Assembly: GCF_010730745.1 (NCBI RefSeq)
Contig: NZ_AP022615.1
Span: 1,178,001-1,242,000, forward strand
From: Mycobacterium heidelbergense
GTDB lineage: Bacteria; Actinomycetota; Actinomycetes; Mycobacteriales; Mycobacteriaceae
DNA: 64,000 nt
Direction: 5' to 3'
The notes under the pieces are model-generated. The model saw only the letters and a list, made by a program, of their open reading frames with translations. It did no database searches and was not told the origin of the DNA. The position numbers and the translations under genes were made by a program. The first letter of the stretch is position 1. Each line of letters opens with the position of its first letter. This document shows, one piece after another, positions 23,574-32,229 of the stretch.

Positions 23574-23891
23574 TCAGCTCCCCGAACCGACCGGGTGCGG
23601 TGCATCCGCGTCGGCGGTGATGACCAGCTGGGTGCGCAGCCCCACCCGCGCGGCGAGATTTACCAGTGTGTCCAGGGAGAACTTGCTGATCTTCCCGCAG
23701 ATGAGATCGGACACACGCGGCTGGGTAATCCCGAGGTTGCGCGCCGCCGTGGTCTGCGACCAGCCGAACTCGGTGAGCCGACTCCCCACGGCGAGGATGA
23801 GGTCGGCGCGGGCACGCAGGTTGGCCGCCTCTTCGGGGGTGTCCGCGATAGCGTCCCACACGTTGGTGAAACTCTGCACTTCGTCACTCAT
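23574..23891 (-). CDS. higA: HigA-like XRE antitoxin
   Basis: A 105-aa helix-turn-helix protein. LILAVGSRLTEFGWSQTTAARNLGITQPRVSDLICGKISKFSLDTLVNLAARVG is a clear XRE/HigA domain. It overlaps the upstream toxin gene by 4 nt (ATGA), giving the toxin-first order characteristic of higBA. It is expected to repress from the palindrome at 24243-24262. Confidence 0.85.
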   Translation of the reverse strand: MSDEVQSFTNVWDAIADTPEEAANLRARADLILAVGSRLTEFGWSQTTAARNLGITQPRVSDLICGKISKFSLDTLVNLAARVGLRTQLVITADADAPHPVGSGS

Positions 23892-24235
23892 GGTCTGTCT
23901 CCTTCCGTGTGTGCCGCGTCTTTGCGGGCCGCTTCCAATCGCTTCTTACAGAGGTCTTTCGCCGACTTCGGTGTCTTCTGGGTCTTCTTCGTGAAGCAGT
24001 GCAGGACGTAGACGCAGTTACCGATCACCGTCGTATACATGACGCGGAAGATGCCCTCGGCGGTTTTGACTCTGATCTCCCGGACTCCCATGGCGACCGT
24101 ATTCATCGGCTTCCAGTCCTCCGGGTCCAGCCCCTGCTGTACGCGGTACAGCTCGACGCCGGAGTCATGCCTCGCCTGATCGGGGAACTCCCTCAGCTCA
24201 TCGAGCGCCCGCCCTACGAACCTGATCTCCTTCAC
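23888..24235 (-). CDS. higB: HigB-like (phage Gp49-type) toxin
   Basis: A 115-aa RelE-superfamily toxin: VKEIRFVGRALDELREFPDQARHDSGVELYRVQQGL, then PEDWKPMNTVAMGVREIRVKTAEGIFRVMYTTVIGNCVYVLHCFTKKTQKTPKSAKDL. This is the Gp49/HigB pattern of ribosome-dependent mRNA endonucleases. The GTG at 24235 is preferred; an upstream in-frame ATG at 24286 would run through the promoter. A TATAGT -10 element 6 nt upstream suggests a leaderless message. Confidence 0.85.
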   Translation of the reverse strand: MKEIRFVGRALDELREFPDQARHDSGVELYRVQQGLDPEDWKPMNTVAMGVREIRVKTAEGIFRVMYTTVIGNCVYVLHCFTKKTQKTPKSAKDLCKKRLEAARKDAAHTEGDRP

Positions 24236-24242
24236 TGCCCAA

Positions 24243-24262
24243 CTATACAGAATTTTGTATAG
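24243..24262 (-). promoter_or_regulatory. higBA operator and -10 region
   Basis: CTATACA (24243-24249) and TGTATAG (24256-24262) form a perfect 7-bp inverted repeat with a 6-bp spacer. On the minus strand TATAGT (24247-24242) is a good -10 hexamer, 6 nt before the HigB GTG. Repressor binding here would cover the promoter. Confidence 0.65.
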
Positions 24263-24465
24263 CGGTATACAGCGTTGCTGTAGCACTGCACGGGCCCCGG
24301 AGTCACATTTCCGGGGGGATCTCGATAACCGCGCACCGCCGCGGCGCTCCTCTCATCCTCTTCCGGAATGGCGCCTCAGCAATGCGCGCAGAGCACGCCG
24401 GACGGCGGCGGACAGTGAAGCCAGCACCTGAGCTGTAGTACAACTGTGTATTACACTTTGAGGGC

Positions 24466-24648
24466 ATGGCGACCGACTGGTCGAAGCGCGGTGGGCCAAA
24501 AAGCGGTCGCCAGGTTCGCACCCTCGGCTACTCGCCCAGCGCTCGAGCTGTCCTGAGTGTCATCACCCTCGACAAGGGAGATGTCGTATGGGGCGTCAAC
24601 GCATGGCAGTCCAACAGCTACTACCGCCAAGGAGGTCCAGATGAGTAA
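24466..24648 (+). CDS. Small toxin-like ORF (BrnT-like C-terminal part)
   Basis: A 60-aa ORF, KSGRQVRTLGYSPSARAVLSVITLDKGDVVWGVNAWQSNSYYRQ, which resembles the second half of small actinobacterial BrnT-like toxins. The usual N-terminal half is missing, so it is probably truncated. It overlaps the start of the RHH gene by 8 nt, and a GAGGG ribosome binding site precedes the ATG. Assignment as toxin rests mostly on position. Confidence 0.5.
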   Translation: MATDWSKRGGPKSGRQVRTLGYSPSARAVLSVITLDKGDVVWGVNAWQSNSYYRQGGPDE

Positions 24649-24994
24649 GAGCCTTGATGATTTGCTGGCCGAAATCGGCGACGAGGCCGAGGCCGCCGAA
24701 GCCGACCAGACTGACAGGCCGATTCCCCCGCACGTGAAGATCACCCGCGGCAACCCGCGTAGCAAAGTGCTGCAAGTCCGACTCAACCCAGAGGAACTGG
24801 AGTCGCTGGAACATATCGCCCGGCGCCGCGAGCTACCGGTGTCGACGATCGCCCGCGAGCAGTTGCTACGGCTCATCGCTGAAGACCACTTGGGAAGCCC
24901 GCACGCGCTGGCGCAACTGCGTGACAGGCTTGCCGGGGCTGCCGACACCATCCTCCAGGTGGCCGACACGATCGCTGGCGCACCTTCGGGTTGA
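24641..24994 (+). CDS. RHH-type antitoxin
   Basis: A 117-aa protein beginning MSKSLDDLLAEIGDEAEAAEA. Its central ribbon-helix-helix is KVLQVRLNPEELESLEHIARRRELPVSTIAREQLLRLI. An acidic N-terminus and a C-terminal helical tail (LAQLRDRLAGAADTILQVADTIAG) flank it. The strong ribosome binding site GGAGG lies 7 nt before the ATG at 24641, inside the preceding ORF, so the two are coupled. It would be the antitoxin of the third module in the accessory cluster. Confidence 0.78.
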   Translation: MSKSLDDLLAEIGDEAEAAEADQTDRPIPPHVKITRGNPRSKVLQVRLNPEELESLEHIARRRELPVSTIAREQLLRLIAEDHLGSPHALAQLRDRLAGAADTILQVADTIAGAPSG

Positions 24995-25078
24995 CCAGCC
25001 ACCGACATCCCTTGCCGCGAGCGTGCGTGTCTGTGCAGGGACACGCCGCGGCGGTTGGCATTTTGCGCACGCTCGGAG

Positions 25079-25963
25079 CTATGCCGGCCCAACCACACAC
25101 CGAAAGCCGATGTGGGTCGTCGCGGTGTCCTGCGATTGCGGTGACCGCGCGGCCGGCCGGTAGCGGTGGCAGTACTCCGGCGCGCACAGGTGCGAACCAC
25201 CCTTCAACGTCTGGCTGACGCCCGGATCGGCGGGACCCGATGGGGCGCAACAGGCTTTCGGCGGCCGATCAAGCCGGTGGTGCGCGGAAAACTCGGTGGC
25301 GGTCCACTCCCAGACGTTGCCGATCATGTCGACCAGCCCGAACCCGTTGGCCGGAAAGGTGCCCACGGGCGACGTTCCCACCCAGCCGAGCGCGCCGTCG
25401 TTCCGATAGGGGAACTTGCCCTGCCAGGTGTTGGCCATCAGTTGACCGTCGGGGGCCGCCTCGTCGCCCCACGAGTAGGTGGTGGTGCTTCCGGCGCGGG
25501 CCGCATACTCCCATTCGGCCTCGGTCGGCAGCCGCCGCCCGGCCCAGCGCGCGTAGGCCGCGGCGTCGGGGTATGCCACCTGCACGACGGGGTGATCGGC
25601 GCGGTCCGCGACCTCGCTGTCCGGCCCGAACGGATGACGCCAGCTCGCGCCGGGTGCCCAGTCCCACCATTGCCGCCAGTCGCGCAGATCGACCGGGCCC
25701 GGCGTCGGGCGGAAGACCATAGCGCCCGGACACAGGCCTTCGGGATCCGCGCCGGGGTACAGCGCCGGGTCGATCGGTTGCTCGGCGACCGTCACATAGC
25801 CTGTGGCGGCGACGAATTCGGCGAACTGCGCATTGGTCACCGGGTGCCGCTCTATCGCGAACAGACCCACGGTCGCGGTATGGATCGGCGCCTCTTCCGG
25901 GTAGAAGCTCGTCGAACCCATGCGGAACGATCCGCCCGGCAGGTCGACCAACTCGGTAAGCAC
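25079..25963 (-). CDS. Formylglycine-generating enzyme (sulfatase activator)
   Basis: Converts the Cys of a CxPxR motif in sulfatases into formylglycine. The 294-aa FGE-sulfatase domain includes LPGGSFRMGS at the N-terminus, RLPTEAEWEYAARAG, and GLVDMIGNVWEWTATEF. The active-site pair C260 and C265 lies in GGSHLCAPEYCHRYRPAAR. The second GTG (25963, MLTELVDLPGG) is used because the M. tuberculosis enzyme Rv0712 starts that way. The cognate sulfatase atsA lies upstream on the same strand beyond one membrane-protein gene. Confidence 0.95.
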   Translation of the reverse strand: MLTELVDLPGGSFRMGSTSFYPEEAPIHTATVGLFAIERHPVTNAQFAEFVAATGYVTVAEQPIDPALYPGADPEGLCPGAMVFRPTPGPVDLRDWRQWWDWAPGASWRHPFGPDSEVADRADHPVVQVAYPDAAAYARWAGRRLPTEAEWEYAARAGSTTTYSWGDEAAPDGQLMANTWQGKFPYRNDGALGWVGTSPVGTFPANGFGLVDMIGNVWEWTATEFSAHHRLDRPPKACCAPSGPADPGVSQTLKGGSHLCAPEYCHRYRPAARSPQSQDTATTHIGFRCVVGPA

Positions 25964-25997
25964 CACTTCAGGGTATGACGACCCGCGCGGCCCGGTA

Positions 25998-26921
25998 TCA
26001 GGCCTTCTTCGGCTGCTTTCGATCTCGGTTTCGCCACCAGGCGACCAGGAACAGGGTCATCGCGGTGACGAGGCCGATCAACACCCACAGCACGACGGCC
26101 TGGTCGATCCACGAACCGAACGGCGGGCCGCCCGGGAGGATGTTGCGCAGCGGGACAATGGCGAACAGCATCGCGGCGTACCACGTGATGAACGGCGGCA
26201 GGAAGGACGTCCTGCCCAACGCCATCGGAATGGCCACCCACAACGCCAGCACGGGCAGGGCGATGAGGACCAGGCAGATTCCGAAGTCGAAGATCAGCGG
26301 GCCCTTGGACCTGTGCAGCGTGATGGTCACGTCGTCCTGGACATCCGGGTTGGAATCCTCGGAGTCGTGGACGCGGTTGACGGTAGCGTCCCAACCATCC
26401 AGCTTTCCGGTCACTTCGACGCGGGCGGGCACCTTTTCCCGGCTTTGGCCGGTACCGGTGAACACGTCGGCCGCGATCACCTGCGTTTTGTACGCGTCGA
26501 ATGGCCAGTTACCGGGATCGCCCTGCGCCTCGATGGTGGTGCTGACTTGGGCCGGCGCCTTTCCGACCGGGTACTGCAGGTCGCCGAGGTCGTTCTCCGG
26601 ATACAGGCGCACGGCCGCGTCGGTGGTGAGCACGCCGAAGTTCTTGTCGTACAGCGAATCCTTGGGATAGACAAGAACATTCACCGTCAGGCGGTTTGCG
26701 ACGGTATCCAGCTTCTCGAGGCGCACCTGCACGACGCTGTCGTCGGCCTCGACCTTGCTGAGGTCGACGGCCGGCAGCGGCGGCGCCGACTTGGCCAGCA
26801 GGTGTACCGCGATCAGCGACAGGACATAGATGACGACGAGCGCCACTATGATGCCGAACGCGATCGCGATGCGCGGTCCTCGCGCCTCGGGCGGCGCCGG
26901 CGGCATAGCCTCGGTAGTCAT
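25998..26921 (-). CDS. DUF4436-type integral membrane protein (Rv0713-like)
   Basis: A 307-aa membrane protein. It has one N-terminal transmembrane helix (AFGIIVALVVIYVLSLIAV), an extracytoplasmic beta-rich domain of about 180 residues, and three C-terminal hydrophobic segments (for example FGICLVLIALPVLALWVAI and AVVLWVLIGLVTAMTLFLV). The function is unknown. GGAGG precedes the ATG. It stands between the sulfatase and its activator, which suggests a link to sulfate-ester metabolism at the envelope. Confidence 0.8.
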   Translation of the reverse strand: MTTEAMPPAPPEARGPRIAIAFGIIVALVVIYVLSLIAVHLLAKSAPPLPAVDLSKVEADDSVVQVRLEKLDTVANRLTVNVLVYPKDSLYDKNFGVLTTDAAVRLYPENDLGDLQYPVGKAPAQVSTTIEAQGDPGNWPFDAYKTQVIAADVFTGTGQSREKVPARVEVTGKLDGWDATVNRVHDSEDSNPDVQDDVTITLHRSKGPLIFDFGICLVLIALPVLALWVAIPMALGRTSFLPPFITWYAAMLFAIVPLRNILPGGPPFGSWIDQAVVLWVLIGLVTAMTLFLVAWWRNRDRKQPKKA

Positions 26922-27009
26922 TGGTCAACCTCCAGGCGTAGTCGGAAGCCTTAACGAAGCTGGGCTTAGATGCTAGCAGCGGGCGGCGGCCGGCAAACGC
27001 ACCGCCAGC

Positions 27010-29370
27010 TCAGTCTCGTGAAAAAGCAAGCGCGAGTTCCCGTTCCACGTCTTCATAGGGCCTGCCCGAGAGGTCGATCGTGACCTGCGCGATGGTGCCC
27101 CCGGTGAATGTGAACGGGGCCTTATAGCGGCTCGACACTCCCGAACCGCCATTGCGCCCGATGGTGATACCGGCGCCCGCCAGCCCGAACGTTCCGGGAT
27201 GGGTGGTCACCTCCGCCAGCGTGCCGACCACCGCGTCGTCGACGAACAGCGTGAGGTCACCGAGGGGGGTGTGGCTGTTTTCCACCGTGCCCGTCCGCGC
27301 ATAGCGAACACCGAACACATGTCGGCCCAGCGGCACCGGGCCGGACGACGAGATCAGCTGCTGGCGCTCGCCGAGGAAGTTGTAGACGTAGTGCAAGCGT
27401 CCGTCCTGGATGAACAGTACGTGCCCGCCGTGAGCGCCACCCTGTTTGAACAGCACACCCTCGGCGCCGGTGGTATCCACGGTCACGTCGGCCAGCACGG
27501 TGAACGAGCGACCGCGGATCTCGGCGGCGGCGCCGATGCCGACGTCCGCGCAGTCGGGATAGTAAATGTAGCTTGGCCTTTCGCCGACCAGGTACGGCCG
27601 CGACCGCGTCAATGTCTCGATGAGGTTCAAGTCCGACAGCGGCAGACCGTTGTACTTGGCGGCCTCGGAAAACCACAGCGCCTTAAGCTCTTCCAGCTTT
27701 TCGGGTTGCTCGGCGGCCAAATCATGGCACTGGCTGCGGTCGGCTTCGATGTGGAAGAGCTCCCAGCGATCGGCCTCGAAGTGCGACCAACCCGCCGGCG
27801 TGGCCGCATGAATGGTGTTGGCGAACCAGCCCCGGTGCCAGATCCCGCGGGTACCCAGCATGGTGTAGAACTGGGTTTCCTTTCCGGTGTCGGCGCCCGG
27901 ATCGGCAAGGGCCGCCTTGAAACTCACGCCATCCAGTGGCTTTTGCGCAATACCCTTGACGGTCCGCGGCGGCGTCAGGCCCAGCAGGTCGTAAACGGTC
28001 GGAGTGATATCGCAGACGTTGACGTAGTTGTCACGAACCTCGCCGTGCGCCGCAATGCCATTGGGCCACGAAATGATTGCCGTGTCGGCGATCCCGCCCT
28101 CGTGCGAGGCATAGCGCTTGTACAGCTTGTAGGGGGTGTTGAAGGCCATCGCCCATCCGATCGGGTAATGGTTGTAGGTCTCCGGACCGCCCAGGTGGTC
28201 GAATAGCTTCATGCTCTCTTCGACGGTGTCGATGTAACCGTTGAAGAACTTGCCCTCGTTCACCGATCCGTTGGGCCCGCCCTCGCCGCTGGCGCCGTTG
28301 TCGGAGATCACCACGATGATCGTGTCGTCGAGCTGGCCGGACTCCTCGAGATAATCCAGGATTCGGCCGATCTGGGCGTCGGTGTAGCTCAGGAAGCCGG
28401 CGAACACCTCGGCCATCCGGGAGAACAGCCTCTTCTCTTCGTCGTTGAGCGAGTCCCAGGGCCGCACGGTGTCCTGCAGGGGCCACGACTCGCCCCGCGG
28501 TCCTTTCACGTCCAAATACGGGTTCACCGGCGACAATTCGGTGTCCGGCGGCACGATCCCCAGCGACTTCTGCTTCTCCAGCACGATCTCGCGGTAGCGC
28601 TCGTAGCCCATGTCGAACCGGCCCGCGTACTTGTCCGCCCACTCCTTGAAGACGTGGTGCGGGGCATGCCCGGCGCCGGGGCACACGTAGCTGAACCACG
28701 GCTTGTCCGGCGCGATGACCTTGGCATCGCGAATGAATTCGATGGTCTTGTCGGCGAGGTCCTTCGACAGGTGATAACCGTCTTCCGGTGTGCCCGGGGG
28801 GTTTACGGGGTGGTTGTCGTATACCAGGTCGGGATACCACTGGTCGGTCTCGCCGCCCAGGAAACCGTAGAACCGCTCGAAGCCGCGCGAGGTCGGCCAG
28901 TGCCGCTTCGTCGACGCCATGTTCGACTCTTCGAGTGGCGTCAGGTGCCACTTGCCGACGCAGTAAGTGTTGTAACCGTGTTCGGCGAGCGCCTCGGAAA
29001 TCAGCGCCGTGTCGGCCGGGATCCGCCCGTTGCAGTTCGGGAAACCGTCGGTGAACTCTTCGATGGTGGCCATGCCGACCGTGGTCGCGTTGCGCCCGGT
29101 CAGCAGGGACGCCCGGGTCGGCGAGCATAGCGCGGTGGTGTGAAATTGCGACAGTCGCACACCGCGTTCGGCTATCCGCGTCATGGCGGGCATCTCGACC
29201 AGGCCGCCGAAGCAATCCCAGGTGGCGATGCCGGTGTCGTCCCAGACCAGGTAGAGGATGTTCGGCGAGTTCTCCGGCGCGGTCGGTGCCGCGTACGGTC
29301 CCCAGTCCGGCTCCGAATCGCGGATATCCAGCTCGATCTTGCCCTGAAATTCCGTCGATTCTGCCGCCAT
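27010..29370 (-). CDS. atsA: Arylsulfatase AtsA
   Basis: A sulfatase of the alkaline-phosphatase superfamily, 786 aa, matching the size of M. tuberculosis AtsA. NILYLVWDDTG supplies the metal-binding Asp pair, and the formylglycine site is C82 in LCSPTRASLLTGRN (CxPxR). GKWHL, GHAPHH and the VISDNGASGEGG metal region follow. A C-terminal region of about 200 residues is beta-sandwich-like. The ATG at 29370 is used; further upstream codons enter the terminator region. It follows the S10 operon terminator and shares the strand with the FGE gene. Confidence 0.95.
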   Translation of the reverse strand: MAAESTEFQGKIELDIRDSEPDWGPYAAPTAPENSPNILYLVWDDTGIATWDCFGGLVEMPAMTRIAERGVRLSQFHTTALCSPTRASLLTGRNATTVGMATIEEFTDGFPNCNGRIPADTALISEALAEHGYNTYCVGKWHLTPLEESNMASTKRHWPTSRGFERFYGFLGGETDQWYPDLVYDNHPVNPPGTPEDGYHLSKDLADKTIEFIRDAKVIAPDKPWFSYVCPGAGHAPHHVFKEWADKYAGRFDMGYERYREIVLEKQKSLGIVPPDTELSPVNPYLDVKGPRGESWPLQDTVRPWDSLNDEEKRLFSRMAEVFAGFLSYTDAQIGRILDYLEESGQLDDTIIVVISDNGASGEGGPNGSVNEGKFFNGYIDTVEESMKLFDHLGGPETYNHYPIGWAMAFNTPYKLYKRYASHEGGIADTAIISWPNGIAAHGEVRDNYVNVCDITPTVYDLLGLTPPRTVKGIAQKPLDGVSFKAALADPGADTGKETQFYTMLGTRGIWHRGWFANTIHAATPAGWSHFEADRWELFHIEADRSQCHDLAAEQPEKLEELKALWFSEAAKYNGLPLSDLNLIETLTRSRPYLVGERPSYIYYPDCADVGIGAAAEIRGRSFTVLADVTVDTTGAEGVLFKQGGAHGGHVLFIQDGRLHYVYNFLGERQQLISSSGPVPLGRHVFGVRYARTGTVENSHTPLGDLTLFVDDAVVGTLAEVTTHPGTFGLAGAGITIGRNGGSGVSSRYKAPFTFTGGTIAQVTIDLSGRPYEDVERELALAFSRD

Positions 29371-29446
29371 CGCCAGCCTTCGTCTCGTCGTGGACGTCCA
29401 GCCGAACGTCGCGTGCAGATTACACCCGCGACCAAGGCCAAATAGC

Positions 29447-29482
29447 AAAATCGCCCGAAACCTCCTGGTTCCGGGCGATTTT
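29447..29482 (-). terminator. Intrinsic terminator after rpsQ
   Basis: Arms 29447-29462 and 29467-29482 (AAAATCGCCCG...AACC and GGTT...CGGGCGATTTT) pair with one internal mismatch around a TCCT loop. The minus-strand transcript ends in a T-rich run (TTTTGCTATTT). It lies 45 bp after the rpsQ stop and ends the S10 operon. A T-run also exists on the plus strand. Confidence 0.75.
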
Positions 29483-29527
29483 TACCGCTCGAGGCTGCTG
29501 GCAGGCCACCTGGCCTTTGCTTGGCCT

Positions 29528-29899
29528 TTACTTGGCCTTTTCGAGGATCTCGACGAGCCGCCAGCGCTTGGTGGCCGACAGCGGGCGCGTTTCCATCAGC
29601 GAGACGCGATCGCCGATGCCCGCGGTGCTGTTCTCGTCGTGCGCCTTCACCTTCTTGGTGGTACGGATGATCTTGCCGTACAACGGGTGGCGCATGCGGT
29701 CTTCCAGCTCGACCACGATGGTCTTCTGCATCTTGTCACTCACGACATAACCGATGCGCACCTTGCGCCGGCCGCGCGTCGTGGGTGTGCGCGGAGTGTT
29801 CTTGGGGCCCTTGTCTTTCGACGCGGCATCCTTCGCGGCGGCCGCCTTGGGGGCGGCTTTCGCGGCCGTTTTCGGAGCTGCCTTCTTGGCTTCTGCCAT
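29528..29899 (-). CDS. rpsQ: 30S ribosomal protein S17 (uS17) with Ala/Lys N-terminal extension
   Basis: A 123-aa protein whose last 80 residues are canonical S17: VRIGYVVSDKMQKTIVVELEDRMRHPLYGKIIRTTKKVKAHDE and so on. The first 45 are an Ala/Lys/Pro-rich extension (KKAAPKTAAKAAPKAAAAKD) seen in mycobacteria and likely disordered. The ATG at 29899 shares a base with the rpmC TGA (TGATG). It is the last gene of the S10 operon, followed by a terminator. Confidence 0.95.
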   Translation of the reverse strand: MAEAKKAAPKTAAKAAPKAAAAKDAASKDKGPKNTPRTPTTRGRRKVRIGYVVSDKMQKTIVVELEDRMRHPLYGKIIRTTKKVKAHDENSTAGIGDRVSLMETRPLSATKRWRLVEILEKAK

Positions 29900-30144
29900 C
29901 ACGATTCCTTGTTTCCGTCGGTACCGTCGGGTCCGCTAGCCAGGCCCAGTTCTCGTTCCCGCAGCACGGTGTAGACGCGCGCGATTTCCTGACGCACGGT
30001 GCGGAGCCGGCGGTTGTTGTTCAGCTGCCCGGTCGCCATCTGGAAGCGCAGGTTGAACAGCTCCTCCTTGGATTCGCGCAGGCGCTCGGTCAGCTCCTCC
30101 TCGGTGAGCTCGCGCAGTTCTCCAGGCGAAATTCCCAGTGCCAT
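29899..30144 (-). CDS. rpmC: 50S ribosomal protein L29 (uL29)
   Basis: An 81-aa two-helix protein near the peptide exit. MALGISPGELRELTEEELTER precedes the core LRESKEELFNLRFQMATGQLNNNRRLRTVRQEIARV, with a short acidic tail. The stop overlaps the rpsQ start by one base, and the ATG shares a base with the rplP TGA (TGATG). Confidence 0.97.
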   Translation of the reverse strand: MALGISPGELRELTEEELTERLRESKEELFNLRFQMATGQLNNNRRLRTVRQEIARVYTVLRERELGLASGPDGTDGNKES

Positions 30145-30560
30145 CAGAACTGATCCTCTCGCGTCACGATGCGTGCCTTGATCGGCAACTTGTGGATCGC
30201 GCGGGTGAGCGCCGCGCGGGCCACCGATTCGTTGGGGTAGCTGAGCTCGAACAGCACCCGGCCCGGCTTGACGTTGACCACCCACCACTCCGGGGAGCCC
30301 TTGCCGGAACCCATCCGCGTTTCGGCGGGCTTCTTGGTCAGCGGGCGGTCGGGGAAGACATTGATCCACACCTTGCCGCCACGCTTGATGTGCCGGTTGA
30401 TGGCGATACGGGCCGACTCGATCTGCCGGTTGGTGACGTAGGCGTGCTCCAGGGCCTGGATGCCGTAGTCACCGAAGTTCACCGCCGTGCCGCCGCTGGC
30501 GATTCCGCGCTGGCGGGGGTGGTGCTGCTTGCGGTGTTTAACCTTGCGGGGAATCAACAT
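30144..30560 (-). CDS. rplP: 50S ribosomal protein L16 (uL16)
   Basis: A 138-aa protein beginning MLIPRKVKHRKQHHPRQRG, with NFGDYGIQALEHAYVTNRQIESARIAINRHIKRGGKVWINVFPDRPLTKKPAETRMGSGKG, which organises the A-site region. Length and ends are canonical. The stop overlaps the rpmC start, and 3 nt separate it from rpsC. Confidence 0.97.
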   Translation of the reverse strand: MLIPRKVKHRKQHHPRQRGIASGGTAVNFGDYGIQALEHAYVTNRQIESARIAINRHIKRGGKVWINVFPDRPLTKKPAETRMGSGKGSPEWWVVNVKPGRVLFELSYPNESVARAALTRAIHKLPIKARIVTREDQF

Positions 30561-30563
30561 GAT

Positions 30564-31393
<830 letters not shown>

Positions 31394-31394
<1 letters not shown>

Positions 31395-31936
31395 TAGTCT
31401 GAGCCTCCCTTCGCTTCCGAAGCCTCAGAAGTAGTTGCCTTCTTGGCCGGCGCCTTCTTCGCGGCCGCCGTCTTGGCGGGCGCCTTTTTGGCCGGCGCCT
31501 TTTTGGCGGGGGCTTTGGCCGCGGCCTTGCTGGCCTCGGCGCGACGGGCCCGCGCCGACTTCGCCGACCGCTCGTCCTTGGCCGGCCGGCTTTCCACCAC
31601 GACCGTGATGTGGCTGGTGCGCCTGCGGATCCGGAACGCGCGGCCCTGGGCGCGCGGGCGGATGCGCTTGGCGGTCGGCCCCTCGTCGGCATAGACCGTG
31701 GCGACCACCAGGGTCGCCGGGTCCAGGCCGTCGTTGTTCTGGGCGTTGGCCGCGGCGCTGGCGATCACCTTGGCCACCGGCTCGCTGGCGGCCTGCGGCG
31801 CCCAGCGCAGGATGTCGAGCGCGTCGGCGACCGAGCGGCCGCGCACCAGGTCGATCACCCGGCGCGCCTTTCTCGGCGACACCCGTACGAACCGCGCCTT
31901 GGCGACCGCCGACGGATATTCGGTCGTGGTGGTCAT
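31394..31936 (-). CDS. rplV: 50S ribosomal protein L22 (uL22) with PAKKA-repeat tail
   Basis: A 180-aa protein. Residues 1-115 are canonical L22 (AKARFVRVSPRKARRVIDLVRG through RRTSHITVVVESRPA), lining the exit tunnel. The C-terminal tail of about 60 residues is built from PAKKA/APAKK repeats (AKAPAKKAPAKKAPAKTAAA), a feature of mycobacterial L22. It overlaps rpsS by 4 nt and rpsC by 1 nt. Confidence 0.96.
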
Positions 31937-32214
31937 CGCCGCTTGGCCTTCCGGTCGTCCTTGATGTGTCCCTTGAAGGTGCGCGTCGGCGCGAACTCAC
32001 CGAGCTTGTGACCCACCATCGACTCGGTGACGAACACCGGGACATGCTTGCGCCCGTCGTGCACGGCAAAGGTGTGGCCGATGAAGTCCGGAATGATCGT
32101 GGACCTGCGCGACCAGGTCTTGATGACCTGCTTGGTGTTCTTCTCGTTCTGGACGTCGACCTTCTTGAGCAGGTGGTCGTCGACGAACGGGCCCTTCTTC
32201 AGGCTGCGTGGCAT
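31933..32214 (-). CDS. rpsS: 30S ribosomal protein S19 (uS19)
   Basis: A 93-aa protein starting MPRSLKKGPFVDDHLLKKVD, with the signature TIIPDFIGHTFAVHDGRKHVPVFVTESMVGHKLGEFAPTRTF. It sits in the small-subunit head near the P site. Canonical length, with a 15-nt gap after rplB. Confidence 0.97.
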   Translation of the reverse strand: MPRSLKKGPFVDDHLLKKVDVQNEKNTKQVIKTWSRRSTIIPDFIGHTFAVHDGRKHVPVFVTESMVGHKLGEFAPTRTFKGHIKDDRKAKRR

Positions 32215-32229
32215 GGTGGGCTACTCCTC

